DNA from: Actinocatenispora comari | GTDB lineage: Bacteria > Actinomycetota > Actinomycetes > Mycobacteriales > Micromonosporaceae | NCBI RefSeq assembly: GCF_017312725.1 | Contig: NZ_BOPO01000149.1 | Span: 1 to 64,000, forward strand | Reading direction: 5' to 3' | Length of the DNA: 64,000 bases | Shown here: piece by piece, positions 50,282-58,679 of the stretch | Position numbering within the stretch: the stretch's first letter is position 1 | Layout: the number at the start of each line of letters is the position of its first letter | The notes under the pieces: model-generated | Databases searched by the model: none | Told to the model about the DNA's origin: nothing | Seen by the model: only the letters and a program-made list of their open reading frames with translations | Made by a program: the position numbers and the translations under genes

Positions 50282-51298
50282 GTGAGCGCTCTGCTGATCG
50301 GCGCCATCGTGGTGATCGTGATGACGATGGTGTTCGCGTTCACCAACGGATTCCACGACGCCGCCAACGCGATCGCCACCTCGGTGTCGACTCGCGCGCT
50401 TCCACCCCGGGTCGCCCTGCTCATGGCGGCGCTCGGCAACCTGGTCGGCTCGTTCTTCGGCGCGAAGGTCGCCGGCACCGTGGGCGAGGGCATCGTCGCC
50501 CTGCCGACCGGCACCAAGAGCCTGGTGGTGGTGTTCGCCGGCCTGTTCGGCGCGGTCGCCTGGAACCTGATCACCTGGTACTTCGGGCTGCCGGCGTCGT
50601 CGTCCCACTCGCTGATCGGGGGGCTCGTCGGCGCCACCCTGGCCGCGCTCAGCCTCGGCCTGGACGGCCAGGTGCTCTGGTCCGGCATCCTGGACAAGGT
50701 CATCGTTCCGATGATCATCTCGCCGGTCATCGGCCTGGTGGTCGGCTACCTGGTCATGCTCGCGGTGATGTGGACGTTCCGCCGCTCCGCGCCGGGCAAA
50801 CTGAACCGCGGCTTCCGGTACGCGCAGACCGGCTCGGCGGCGCTGATGGCGCTCGGGCACGGCATGCAGGACGCCGCCAAGTCGATGGGCATCGTGGTCC
50901 TCGCCCTCAACATCAGCGGTATGCAGCACGATCACCACATCCCCTGGTGGGTCTACCTGCTGACGGCCGGGGTGATGGCCGCGGGCACCTACTCGGGTGG
51001 CTGGCGCGTGATCCGCACCCTCGGTCGCCGGATCATCCACCTCGACCCGCCGCAGGGTTTCGCGGCGGAGCTCAGCGGCGCGGCCGTGCTGTTCGGCGCC
51101 TCGATGGGTTTCGGCGTCCCGATCTCCACGACGCACACCATCACGGCGGCGATCATGGGCGTGGGTGCGACGAAACGGCTGTCCGCGGTCCGGTGGGGTG
51201 TCGCCGGGAACATCGTCATCGCGTGGGTGCTCACCCTGCCGGCGGCGGGGCTGTTCGCGCTCGTCATGTACTACCTGGCGCACCTGCTGCTGGGCTGA
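50282..51298 (+). CDS. pitA: Inorganic phosphate transporter (PiT family)
   Basis: This 338-aa low-affinity phosphate:cation symporter has about ten helices. The two PiT signature repeats are visible: FTNGFHDAANAIATSV near the N-terminus and MGFGVPISTTHTITAAIMGVG near the C-terminus. It starts with GTG 50282, 4 bp after the DUF47 gene. The upstream PHO-box-like repeats suggest phosphate-dependent control by PhoP. The name pitA is by family resemblance; Streptomyces calls the DUF47-linked copy pitH. Confidence 0.9.
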   Translation: MSALLIGAIVVIVMTMVFAFTNGFHDAANAIATSVSTRALPPRVALLMAALGNLVGSFFGAKVAGTVGEGIVALPTGTKSLVVVFAGLFGAVAWNLITWYFGLPASSSHSLIGGLVGATLAALSLGLDGQVLWSGILDKVIVPMIISPVIGLVVGYLVMLAVMWTFRRSAPGKLNRGFRYAQTGSAALMALGHGMQDAAKSMGIVVLALNISGMQHDHHIPWWVYLLTAGVMAAGTYSGGWRVIRTLGRRIIHLDPPQGFAAELSGAAVLFGASMGFGVPISTTHTITAAIMGVGATKRLSAVRWGVAGNIVIAWVLTLPAAGLFALVMYYLAHLLLG

Positions 51299-51311
51299 GT
51301 CCGCTACCCGG

Positions 51312-52289
51312 TCACTCCGCCGGGTAGCGGACGCCGAGCTGGGCGCGGGCGGCGTCCAGGGTGCGCAGTACGGCGAGGGTGTCGGCGAGCGGCAGCAGCG
51401 GGCTGTCCGTCTCGCCGGCGCGCAGGCAACGCATCACCTCGGCCGCCTCGTGCACGTACCCGCGCCCGGACGGTGCGGCGGTGACCTGCTCGACGTGCGT
51501 ACCCCGGTACAGCCGGAAGCCGTGCGGGGCGAAGAACCCGCGGTCCAGCTCGATCCGGCCCGCGTCGCCGGACACCGCCGCCACCCGCGGCGTGTCCGCC
51601 GCGATCGAGCAGGTCAGCGTGGCGACGGCGCCGGAGTCGTGGCCGAGCAGCAGGCCGACCGTCTCGTCCACCCCCTCCGCGGTACGGGTGCCGGTCGCCG
51701 TCACCGTCGCCGGCTCGCCGAGCACCAGCTGCGCGAACGCCACCGGGTAGACGCCCAGGTCGAGCAGCGCACCGCCGCCGAGCGCCGGGTCCCGCAGCCG
51801 GTGCGTCGGGGCGAACTCGCCGGTCAGCCCGAAGTCGGCGGACACCACCCGCGGGGTACCGATGGCGCCGGCGGCGATCCGCGCGGTCAGCTCCCGTACC
51901 GCCGGCAGCGTCCTGGTCCACATCGCCTCGACGAGCAGCACGCCCGCCGCCCTGGCCCGCGCCACCAGGTCCTCGGCCTGCGGGGCGGACAGCGCCGCCG
52001 GCTTCTCCACCAGTACCGCCTTGCCGGCGTCCAGACAGGCCGCCGCCGCGGCGTGGTGCGCGCTGTGCGGGGTGGCCACGTACACGACGTCCACGTCGCC
52101 GTCCGCGGCCAGCTCCGCCCAGCTGCCGTACGCGCGGGGGATGTCGTACCGGTCGGCGAAGAGCCGGGCCGCCTCGACGCTGCGCGAGCCGACCGCCACC
52201 ACCTCGGCGTCCGGCATCGTCAGCAGGTCCTCGGTGAACGTCGCCGCGATCCCGCCGGTGGCGAGGATGCCCCACCTGATCTTCCGCAT
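51312..52289 (-). CDS. Gfo/Idh/MocA-family oxidoreductase
   Basis: This 325-aa NAD(P)-dependent dehydrogenase has a Rossmann start (WGILATGGIAATFTEDL), VYVATPHSAHH, and the catalytic-lysine motif VLVEKPAALS (EKP). The C-terminal alpha/beta domain contains GGGALLDLGVYPVAF. The family oxidises sugars, inositols or trans-dihydrodiols. The DLGVYP pattern is common in dihydrodiol-dehydrogenase-like members. It is divergent from the thiolase gene. Confidence 0.88.
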   Translation of the reverse strand: MRKIRWGILATGGIAATFTEDLLTMPDAEVVAVGSRSVEAARLFADRYDIPRAYGSWAELAADGDVDVVYVATPHSAHHAAAAACLDAGKAVLVEKPAALSAPQAEDLVARARAAGVLLVEAMWTRTLPAVRELTARIAAGAIGTPRVVSADFGLTGEFAPTHRLRDPALGGGALLDLGVYPVAFAQLVLGEPATVTATGTRTAEGVDETVGLLLGHDSGAVATLTCSIAADTPRVAAVSGDAGRIELDRGFFAPHGFRLYRGTHVEQVTAAPSGRGYVHEAAEVMRCLRAGETDSPLLPLADTLAVLRTLDAARAQLGVRYPAE

Positions 52290-52334
52290 CCACCCACTCT
52301 GCCAGCCCCGGCGCGCGCCGGTAGATTCGCGGAC

Positions 52335-53501
52335 GTGGATGCCTACCTCATCGACGCGGTACGCACCCCGTTCGGGCGCTACCGTGGCGGCCTGTCCGGG
52401 ATCCGGACCGACGATCTCGCCGCCCTGCCCCTCGCCGAGCTGGTCCGCCGGCACCACGGCCTCGACCCGGCGACCATCGACGACGTGGTACTCGGCGACG
52501 CGAACGGCGCCGGCGAGGACAACCGCAACGTGGCCCGGATGGCGGCGCTGCTCGCCGGGCTGCCGGTGACCGTGCCCGGCAGTACCGTCAACCGGTTGTG
52601 CGGCTCCGGCGGCGAGGCGATCGTGCAGGCCGGCCGCGCGGTCGCGGTCGGCGACGCCCGGCTGGTCGTGGCCGGCGGGGTGGAGAGCATGAGCCGCGCC
52701 CCGTACGTGCTGCCGCCGCCGGACGAGGAGCTGCCGCGGTCGATGCAGCTGTACCCGACGCGGCTCGGCTGGCGGATGGTCAATCCGGCGTTCCCGGACA
52801 CCTGGACCGCGTCGCTCGGCGCCTGCGCCGAGCAGGTCGCCGTCGAGCTCGGCATCGGCCGGGCCGAGCAGGACGAGTGGGCGCTGCGCAGCCACCAGCT
52901 CGCCGCCGCGGCCTGGCAGCGCGGACTGCACGACGACTACGTGCTGACGGTCGATCGGGTCCGCCGCGACGAGTCGATCCGGGACGACACCTCGGCCGCC
53001 AAGCTGGCGAAGCTGAAGCCGGCGTTCACCCCGGACGGGCCGGTCACCGCCGGCAACTCCTCGCCGCTCAACGACGGCGCGCTCGCCGCGTTCGTCGGGA
53101 CCGCCGAGGTGGCCGCGGAGCTCGGCGTCACGCCGCTCGGCCGGCTGGTCGCCACCGCGGTCGTCGGGGTCGAACCGAACCGGTACTCCACCGCGCCGGT
53201 CGCCGCGATCCAGCGCGTGCTGGACCGTACCGGACTGTCCACGTCGGACATCGTGGCCTGGGAGCTGAACGAGGCGTTCGCCGCGATGGTGCTGAGCTGC
53301 CTGCACGAGCTGCCGGGCATTGCGCGCGACCGGGTCAACCCGAACGGTGGCGCGATCGCGATGGGGCATCCGCTGGGGGCGTCGGCGGCCCGGGTCATGG
53401 TCGACGTGTGCCGCGAGGTTCGGCGGCGGGGCGGGGGCTTCGGCGTCGCGGCTGCCTGCATCGGGGTCGGGCAGGGCATCGCTGCGGTCTTCGAGGTGTG
53501 A
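52335..53501 (+). CDS. Thiolase (acetyl-CoA C-acyltransferase)
   Basis: This 388-aa thiolase condenses or cleaves acyl-CoAs. It has the nucleophilic Cys89 in NRLCGSGGEA, the NEAFAAMV motif, His345 in GGAIAMGHPLGASAARV, and the second catalytic Cys375 in AACIGVGQG. All catalytic residues are present. GTG 52335 (VDAYLIDAVRTPFGRYRGGL) is the standard start. Degradative (FadA/PcaF-like) and biosynthetic roles cannot be separated from sequence alone. No other beta-oxidation gene is adjacent. Confidence 0.92.
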   Translation: MDAYLIDAVRTPFGRYRGGLSGIRTDDLAALPLAELVRRHHGLDPATIDDVVLGDANGAGEDNRNVARMAALLAGLPVTVPGSTVNRLCGSGGEAIVQAGRAVAVGDARLVVAGGVESMSRAPYVLPPPDEELPRSMQLYPTRLGWRMVNPAFPDTWTASLGACAEQVAVELGIGRAEQDEWALRSHQLAAAAWQRGLHDDYVLTVDRVRRDESIRDDTSAAKLAKLKPAFTPDGPVTAGNSSPLNDGALAAFVGTAEVAAELGVTPLGRLVATAVVGVEPNRYSTAPVAAIQRVLDRTGLSTSDIVAWELNEAFAAMVLSCLHELPGIARDRVNPNGGAIAMGHPLGASAARVMVDVCREVRRRGGGFGVAAACIGVGQGIAAVFEV

Positions 53502-53620
53502 ATAAGGGTCGGGTCCGGCTCGGTGCGCCGGGGTGCCAGGTGCGGGGCCAGCTCCGGTGCGCGGGCTGGTGGGGTGAGGGCCACCTCTGTCTGCTGCTTT
53601 GACCCCGCGTGGGGGAGAGC

Positions 53621-53647
53621 GTGGGGCGGGGCTTCGCCCCTCCCCAC
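53621..53647. terminator. G/C hairpin 1 after thiolase
   Basis: GTGGGGCGGGGC pairs with GCCCCTCCCCAC (one mismatch) across a 3-nt TTC loop. It is highly stable and could stop transcription in both directions. Confidence 0.55.
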
Positions 53648-53657
53648 ACCCCTCCCC

Positions 53658-53683
53658 GTCAAGGGGGCAGTCGCCCCCTTGAC
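53658..53683. terminator. G/C hairpin 2 after thiolase
   Basis: A perfect 11-bp stem, GTCAAGGGGGC/GCCCCCTTGAC, with a 4-nt loop lies 10 bp after the first hairpin. Together they form a tandem palindrome cassette. Confidence 0.55.
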
Positions 53684-53703
53684 CATCCCCCGGCCGGGGA
53701 AGC

Positions 53704-53993
53704 GGAGACGCGATCCTGACCCCGCCTGGCCGCCTCGGAAGGTCGGGGGCCGGTGATCGGCTCGGACGCCGCCTAGCTCGCATCGGAACTTCGGGGTCCG
53801 GTGATGCTGGCCCGACGCCGCCTGGCTCGCTTCGGGAGCCGGGGGCGCGGAGACGCGATCCTAACCCCGCCTGGCCGCCTCGGAAGGTCGGGGACCGGTG
53901 ATCGGCTTGGACGCCGCCTAGCTCGCATCGGAACTCCGGGGCCTGGTGATGCTGGCCCGACGCCGCCTGGCTCGCTTCGGAGGCGGGGGGACG
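53704..53993. repeat. 145-bp tandem repeat, two copies, each of three about 48-bp subunits
   Basis: Copy 1 (53704-53848) and copy 2 (53849-53993) are nearly identical. Each contains three diverged subunits that open with CCGCCTGGCC, CCGCCTAGCTC or CCGCCTGGCTC, so the array is a higher-order repeat. It lies next to two hairpins. Confidence 0.9.
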
Positions 53994-54023
53994 GGCCAGG
54001 CCGCTTCGGGAGGGTGGCGGGGG

Positions 54024-55190
54024 TCAGGGGCGGGAGGTGTGGTGGGCGAGGGGCAGGCAGGTGGCGAGGAGGGCGGCGGCGGTGAGGGCGAAGGCGAGGG
54101 CGAAGCCGGCGTGGGTGGCGAGGGTGCCGAGGAGGATGCCGCCGACGCCGGTACCCGCGTCCAGGGACATGTTCCAGACGGCGCTGGCGGTGCCGTGCCG
54201 GCCGGCGCCGGCTCGTTCGAAGAGCAGCACCAGGGTCTGGTTCTGGGCGGCGCCGAACCCGACGCCGAGCAGCAGCGCGCCGAGCAGCGCGACGGCGACG
54301 CCGGGGCCGGTACCGAGGTGTCCGCCGAGGCCGACGAGGGCCAGGCCGGCGCCGGCACCGAGCACCGCGACCGGCAGGATCGCCCGGACCGCGCGGGTGC
54401 CGGGGGCGCGGTCGGCGAGCTGGCCGGCGCCCCAGCGGCCGGCGAGGGCGGCGGCGCCGAAGACGGCGAGCACGGCGGCGGAGGCGGCCGGTACCGACAG
54501 CGGCGCGAAGGTGATGATGCCGGTCGCGGCGACGGCGATCGGGAGCATCACCGCGACCGGCCCGACGATCGCGGCCAGCGGCGGCCGGCCGGTGTCGGCC
54601 GGCGGGTGCGTCGCCGGGGTGCGGCGGATGGCGAGGATCGCCGCGGCCGCGGCGAGCGGCACCACGGTGATCGCGACGAACAGTGACGGGTAGCCGACCA
54701 GGTCGACCCCGGCAACGGCGACCGGCACCAGGGCGACGTTGGGCAGCGCCACGGCCAGCCCGTACGCGCCGCTGGCCCGGCCGCGCCGCTCCGGTGGCGC
54801 GAGTTCGGCGACGAGCGCGCTGCCGGAGACGCTGAGCAGGCCGAACCCGATGCCGCGCAGCGCGGACACCGCGATCAGCGGCGGCAGCGCATCGGTCAGC
54901 GCGTACCCGATGGTGGGCGGCACCATGATCGCGACGCCGAGCGCGAACGTGGCGTGGAAGCCGACGCGCCGCCCGAGCAGCGGTACGAGTGCCTGGGTGA
55001 GCACCGTGGTGAGCATGAACACGCTGGTGGTGACGCCGGCGCCGGCCGGGCTGGCGCCGCCGTGCGCGGCCCACGCGGTGACGACCGGCAGCAGTACCGC
55101 GTAGTTCGCGAAGGCGCCGACGGTGGCGACGAGCAGGGCCGGGAAGCCGCGCCGGGGCGGGGCGGCGACGGGCTCGCAGGTGACGGACAC
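54024..55190 (-). CDS. MFS transporter (sugar/drug-efflux type)
   Basis: This 388-aa twelve-helix permease has motif A-like GRRVGFHATFALG and a central GRWGAGQLADRAPGTR loop. The general type is the AraJ/sugar-efflux or drug-efflux branch; the substrate is unknown. It starts with GTG 55190 and is divergent from a LysR regulator 75 bp away, which probably controls it. The stop lies 30 bp from the 145-bp repeat array. Confidence 0.87.
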   Translation of the reverse strand: MSVTCEPVAAPPRRGFPALLVATVGAFANYAVLLPVVTAWAAHGGASPAGAGVTTSVFMLTTVLTQALVPLLGRRVGFHATFALGVAIMVPPTIGYALTDALPPLIAVSALRGIGFGLLSVSGSALVAELAPPERRGRASGAYGLAVALPNVALVPVAVAGVDLVGYPSLFVAITVVPLAAAAAILAIRRTPATHPPADTGRPPLAAIVGPVAVMLPIAVAATGIITFAPLSVPAASAAVLAVFGAAALAGRWGAGQLADRAPGTRAVRAILPVAVLGAGAGLALVGLGGHLGTGPGVAVALLGALLLGVGFGAAQNQTLVLLFERAGAGRHGTASAVWNMSLDAGTGVGGILLGTLATHAGFALAFALTAAALLATCLPLAHHTSRP

Positions 55191-55265
55191 GCTTCCTGTC
55201 TAGGGGCGGACCACCCATCACGTCAAACGAATGTTGCTGATGTGACCCATCGCTACTGTTGATAC

Positions 55266-56171
55266 ATGGAGCTTCGCCTGCTGCGCACCTTCCGGGCGGT
55301 CGCCGCCACCGGCAGCTTCACCCGCGCCGCCGCCGACCTCGGGTACGTGCAGTCCAACGTCACCGCGCAGATCAAGGCGCTGGAACGGGAGGTCGGCGCG
55401 CCGCTGTTCGAGCGGCTCGGCCGGCGCATCGTGATCACCGACGCCGGCCGACGCCTCGTCGAGTACGCGGACCGCATCCTCCGGCTCGCCGACGACGCGC
55501 ACGCCGAACTGCGCGCGATGTCCGCGGGCGACGGCGAGCTCGTCGGCACCCTGCGGATCGGCGCCGCCGAGACCCTCTGCGCGTACCGGCTGCCGCACGT
55601 GCTGCGGGCCCTCGCCGACCGGCATCCGCGGCTGCGGGTGGTGTTCCGGCCGGCGTCCCGCACCGAGCTGCTCGCCGACCTGTCCGCGGCCCGGTTGGAC
55701 GCGGCGCTGCTGCTGGAGGAGCCGATCGCCGGCACCGGACTCGCGGTCGAGTCGCTCGCGGTCGAGCCGCTGCTGCTGGTCGCCGCGCCGGACCACCAGC
55801 TGGCCGGGGCGACGGCGGTGGCCCCCGCCGACCTCGCCGACCAGCCGCTGATCCAGGTCGAGGAGGGCTGCGCGCACCGGGAGGTGTTCGACCGGCAGCT
55901 GCGCGCCGGCGGTGTCGCCCCGCCGGTACTGGCCGAATTCGTCAGCCTGGAGGCGGTCAAGCAGTGCGCGGTGGCGGGGCTCGGCGTGGCGATGCTGCCC
56001 GCCGTCGCGGTGGCCGGCGAACTGCGCCGCGGCGATCTCGTCGTACTTCCCTGGCAGCCGGGCGCGGGCGCACCCGTGCTGCACACCCAGGCGGTCCGGC
56101 TCGCCCGCCGCTCCCCGACCTCCGCCCTCACCGCCCTGCTCGACCTGGCCCGTACCCAGTGGGCCGGATGA
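55266..56171 (+). CDS. LysR-family transcriptional regulator
   Basis: This 301-aa regulator has an N-terminal winged HTH (MELRLLRTFRAVAATGSFTR; AADLGYVQSNVTAQIKALER) and a periplasmic-binding-protein-like effector domain. ATG 55266 follows a short AT-rich promoter-like stretch. LysR proteins usually bind the shared divergent promoter, here between this gene and the MFS permease, and respond to a small ligand of that pathway. Confidence 0.92.
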   Translation: MELRLLRTFRAVAATGSFTRAAADLGYVQSNVTAQIKALEREVGAPLFERLGRRIVITDAGRRLVEYADRILRLADDAHAELRAMSAGDGELVGTLRIGAAETLCAYRLPHVLRALADRHPRLRVVFRPASRTELLADLSAARLDAALLLEEPIAGTGLAVESLAVEPLLLVAAPDHQLAGATAVAPADLADQPLIQVEEGCAHREVFDRQLRAGGVAPPVLAEFVSLEAVKQCAVAGLGVAMLPAVAVAGELRRGDLVVLPWQPGAGAPVLHTQAVRLARRSPTSALTALLDLARTQWAG

Positions 56172-56214
56172 CGGAACGCCGGCACGTCGGCGTTGCACCT
56201 CGCCCGGTCCCGGA

Positions 56215-56856
56215 TCAGGCCCGGTCCGCTTCGTAGTACTCGAGGAACATGTCGATGCCGGCGGCGATCAGGCGTTCGGTGAGCGCCGGTTCGATGTGCC
56301 CGCCGTAGGTGGCGTAGACGAAGTGCGGGTAGAGCACCAGCGAGTAGAGCTGGATCACCGCCACCTCGACGTCGGGCATCGCGAGCACGCCCTGCTTGGC
56401 CAGGTCACGAAAGAGCGTCTCGAGGATCGGCGAGACCCGTCCGGGGCCGCCGGCCTCCCACGATGCGCCGAGCTCCGGGAACCGGCGGATCTCGCTGGTG
56501 ACGAGGCTGCGCAGGGCGAGCACGTCCGGCTCGGTCATGCCGCGGACCCAGGCGTGCACGGTGCGGGTCAGCATCTGCCGCAGGTCGCCCGGGTCGACGA
56601 GCTCCTTCTCCAGCGTGGCGGCCGGTTCGCCGAGAGCGTGCTCCAGCGAGTCGCCGACGACGGCGGTGAACAGCTCTTCCTTGCTGCCGAAGTGGTTGTA
56701 GACCGTCACCTTCGAGACGCCCGCGCGGGCGGCGATGAGGTCCATGCTCACGCCGAAACCCTGCCGGAGGAACTCGGCGCGTGCCGCCTGCACGATCGCG
56801 GCCCGCTTCCGCTCCGCCCGGTCGCCGGCGGGCACCCGCCTGGTGGTCTCGGTCAT
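56215..56856 (-). CDS. TetR/AcrR-family transcriptional repressor
   Basis: This protein of about 213 aa has the TetR HTH (residues about 15-60; LIAARAGVSKVTVYNHFGSKEELF, shown here as LIAARAGVSKVTVYNHF) and an all-helical ligand domain with a TetR_C_7-like tail. ATG 56856 (MTETTRRVPAGDR) is preferred over ATG 56868. It is divergent from an isochorismatase-fold gene, with three palindromes in between. It probably represses that gene and itself. Confidence 0.9.
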   Translation of the reverse strand: MTETTRRVPAGDRAERKRAAIVQAARAEFLRQGFGVSMDLIAARAGVSKVTVYNHFGSKEELFTAVVGDSLEHALGEPAATLEKELVDPGDLRQMLTRTVHAWVRGMTEPDVLALRSLVTSEIRRFPELGASWEAGGPGRVSPILETLFRDLAKQGVLAMPDVEVAVIQLYSLVLYPHFVYATYGGHIEPALTERLIAAGIDMFLEYYEADRA

Positions 56857-56892
56857 GCCGGGAAGCATACCGGACGCTGAACTGTGCGGTCG

Positions 56893-56943
56893 AGTTCACA
56901 TGAACTGAACCGTTGAGTTCATGCGAACTGTTCAGTACAGTTC
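56893..56943. promoter_or_regulatory. Cluster of three palindromic TetR operator candidates
   Basis: Three dyads share GTTC/GAAC arms: AGTTCACATGAACT (56893-56906), AGTTCATGCGAACT (56916-56929) and GAACTGTTCAGTACAGTTC (56925-56943; 7-bp perfect arms, 5-bp spacer). The second and third overlap. They fill the divergent promoter between the TetR gene and the isochorismatase-fold gene. Confidence 0.7.
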
Positions 56944-57024
56944 AGTTCGCTCGACGCGCTGCGGTCACGACGCCGCGCGCCCGGGTCGACCGGCCCGTCG
57001 AGCATCGACAACGGAGGGACCACG

Positions 57025-57654
57025 ATGTCCGGTACCAACGCTTTCCACCAGCCGCTCACCCGCGAGAACACCGCCGTTCTGCTGGTGGACCACCAGGTCG
57101 GGCTGTTCTCCGGCGTGCGCGACATGACCATCCAGGACCTCAAGCACAACGTCGTCGCCCTGACCCGTGCGGCCCGGCGGCTCGGCCTGCCGGTCATCGC
57201 GACCACGACCGCCGCGGACGGCATGTGGGGCCCGCTCGCCCCGGAACTCGCCGCGGTACTGCCGGACGACCGGCCGGTGATCGACCGCAGCACCGTCAAC
57301 GCCTGGCACGACGACCGGGTGCGGCAGGCCGTCGCCGACACCGGCCGGTCCGCGCTGATCATCGCCGGCATCTCGGTGGAGGTCTGCGCCGCGCTGCCGG
57401 CGATCGCCGCGCTGGCCGACGGGTACCGCAGCTGTGTCGCGGTCGATGCGTCCGGCACCTTCTGGGACACCAAGCGGGAGACGGGGCGGCTCCGGCTGCA
57501 GCAGGCCGGCGTCGTCGTGGGTGACTACTCGACGTTCCTGGTGGAGATCCTCGCCGACAACGCCGACCCGATCGCGAACGACGTGTACGCCGACCTCGAC
57601 ATGCCGTTCGCGACGCTGGTCGGCCAGATCTCCGCCGCGTACGCGACGGCGTGA
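57025..57654 (+). CDS. Isochorismatase-family hydrolase (YcaC-like)
   Basis: This 209-aa cysteine-hydrolase-fold protein has AVLLVDHQVGLFS with the first Asp, the nucleophile Cys in GISVEVCAALPA, and the NAWHDDRV segment typical of the YcaC/isochorismatase branch. GGAGGGACC precedes ATG 57025. YcaC-like proteins form rings and have no proven substrate. The divergent TetR regulator and palindromes suggest tight inducible control. Confidence 0.88.
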   Translation: MSGTNAFHQPLTRENTAVLLVDHQVGLFSGVRDMTIQDLKHNVVALTRAARRLGLPVIATTTAADGMWGPLAPELAAVLPDDRPVIDRSTVNAWHDDRVRQAVADTGRSALIIAGISVEVCAALPAIAALADGYRSCVAVDASGTFWDTKRETGRLRLQQAGVVVGDYSTFLVEILADNADPIANDVYADLDMPFATLVGQISAAYATA

Positions 57655-57791
57655 CGCGCCGCCCGCATCGTGGGCCTCCGACCGGGAGACCGTGGCCCGC
57701 GACCGTACATCCACGTTAACCGATGCCGGCGCGACCCGGTATCGGGAACCGGTGGAAGCCGTGGACCGGTTGGCACCGTTAGGTTCTGACG

Positions 57792-58679
57792 ATGGGCACG
57801 AGCGAGTGCGACGCGGGCAGTTGGACGTTGGGCGACCGTACGGTGCACCGGATCGGTTTGGGGGTCAAGCGACTCGCGGCCGGGACGAGCGATCCCGGTA
57901 CGGCGCAGGAACGCGCGATCGCGTTGCTGCGTCGGGCGGTGGAGCTGGGCGTCGATCACCTCGACACGGCGGCCTTCTATCCGACGTACGCCGACGACGG
58001 CGACCCGGCCCACGCGTTCAGGTCCTTGGGCTGGGCGAACGAGGTGATCCGGGCGGCGCTGGCACCGTACCCGGAACACCTGACGATCGTCACCAAGATC
58101 GGGCCAACCGGGCACGGGCTGGCCCGGCCGGACGAACTGCGCGGGCTGGTCGAGGCGGAACTGCGGCAGCTCGGCGTCGACCACCTCGACGTGGTGAACC
58201 TGCGGCTGCACGGTCTGGACTCGATCGCGGAGCACTTCGGCGTACTGGCCGAGCTACGCGACGCCGGCCTCATCCGGCACCTCGGGCTGTCCAACGTCCG
58301 GCCGCAGCATCTGGCGCAGGCGCAGCAGATCGCGCCGGTGGTGTGCGTGCAGAACCGTTACGGCGTCGACTTCGGCCGGGTCAACGACGAGCTGGTGGAC
58401 AGCTGCGGCGCCCAGCACATCGCGTTCGTCCCGTTCTTCGCGCTGACCGCCACCGGACGGGAAGCCGGCGGGGTCGGCGCGAACGAGACGGTCACCGCGA
58501 TCGCGCGGGCGCACGATGCGACGCCGGCCCAGGTACGGATCGCCTGGACCCTCGGCAGGGGGCCGCACGTGCTGGCCATTCCCGGCACCGGCGATCCACG
58601 GCACCTGGCCGAGAACCTCGCCGCCGGTGCGCTGCGGCTCAGCCCGGCCGAGACCGCCGCGCTCGACGCGGCGTCGTGA
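57792..58679 (+). CDS. Aldo/keto reductase
   Basis: This 295-aa NADPH-dependent oxidoreductase has a TIM barrel with DTAAFYPTYADD (catalytic Asp and Tyr), the catalytic Lys in TIVTKIGPTG, and the His in NLRLHGLDSI. The NADPH-binding segment is AIPGTGDPRHLAENL. The family reduces aldehydes and ketones. It ends 1 bp before the convergent WecB/TagA gene. Confidence 0.9.
   Translation: MGTSECDAGSWTLGDRTVHRIGLGVKRLAAGTSDPGTAQERAIALLRRAVELGVDHLDTAAFYPTYADDGDPAHAFRSLGWANEVIRAALAPYPEHLTIVTKIGPTGHGLARPDELRGLVEAELRQLGVDHLDVVNLRLHGLDSIAEHFGVLAELRDAGLIRHLGLSNVRPQHLAQAQQIAPVVCVQNRYGVDFGRVNDELVDSCGAQHIAFVPFFALTATGREAGGVGANETVTAIARAHDATPAQVRIAWTLGRGPHVLAIPGTGDPRHLAENLAAGALRLSPAETAALDAAS

Larger units (their letters stand above)
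53502..54023. other. 522-bp gene-free stretch with hairpins and nested repeats
   Basis: Between the convergent thiolase and MFS genes lie two strong hairpins (53621-53647, 53658-53683) followed by two 145-bp repeat copies. No convincing gene: open frames here run through the repeats and lack ribosome-binding sites. Confidence 0.7.

Noticed and set aside
53801-54085. Possible small gene in the repeat region
   Set aside because: The frame runs through both 145-bp copies, has no ribosome-binding site, and its translation shows only the repeat.
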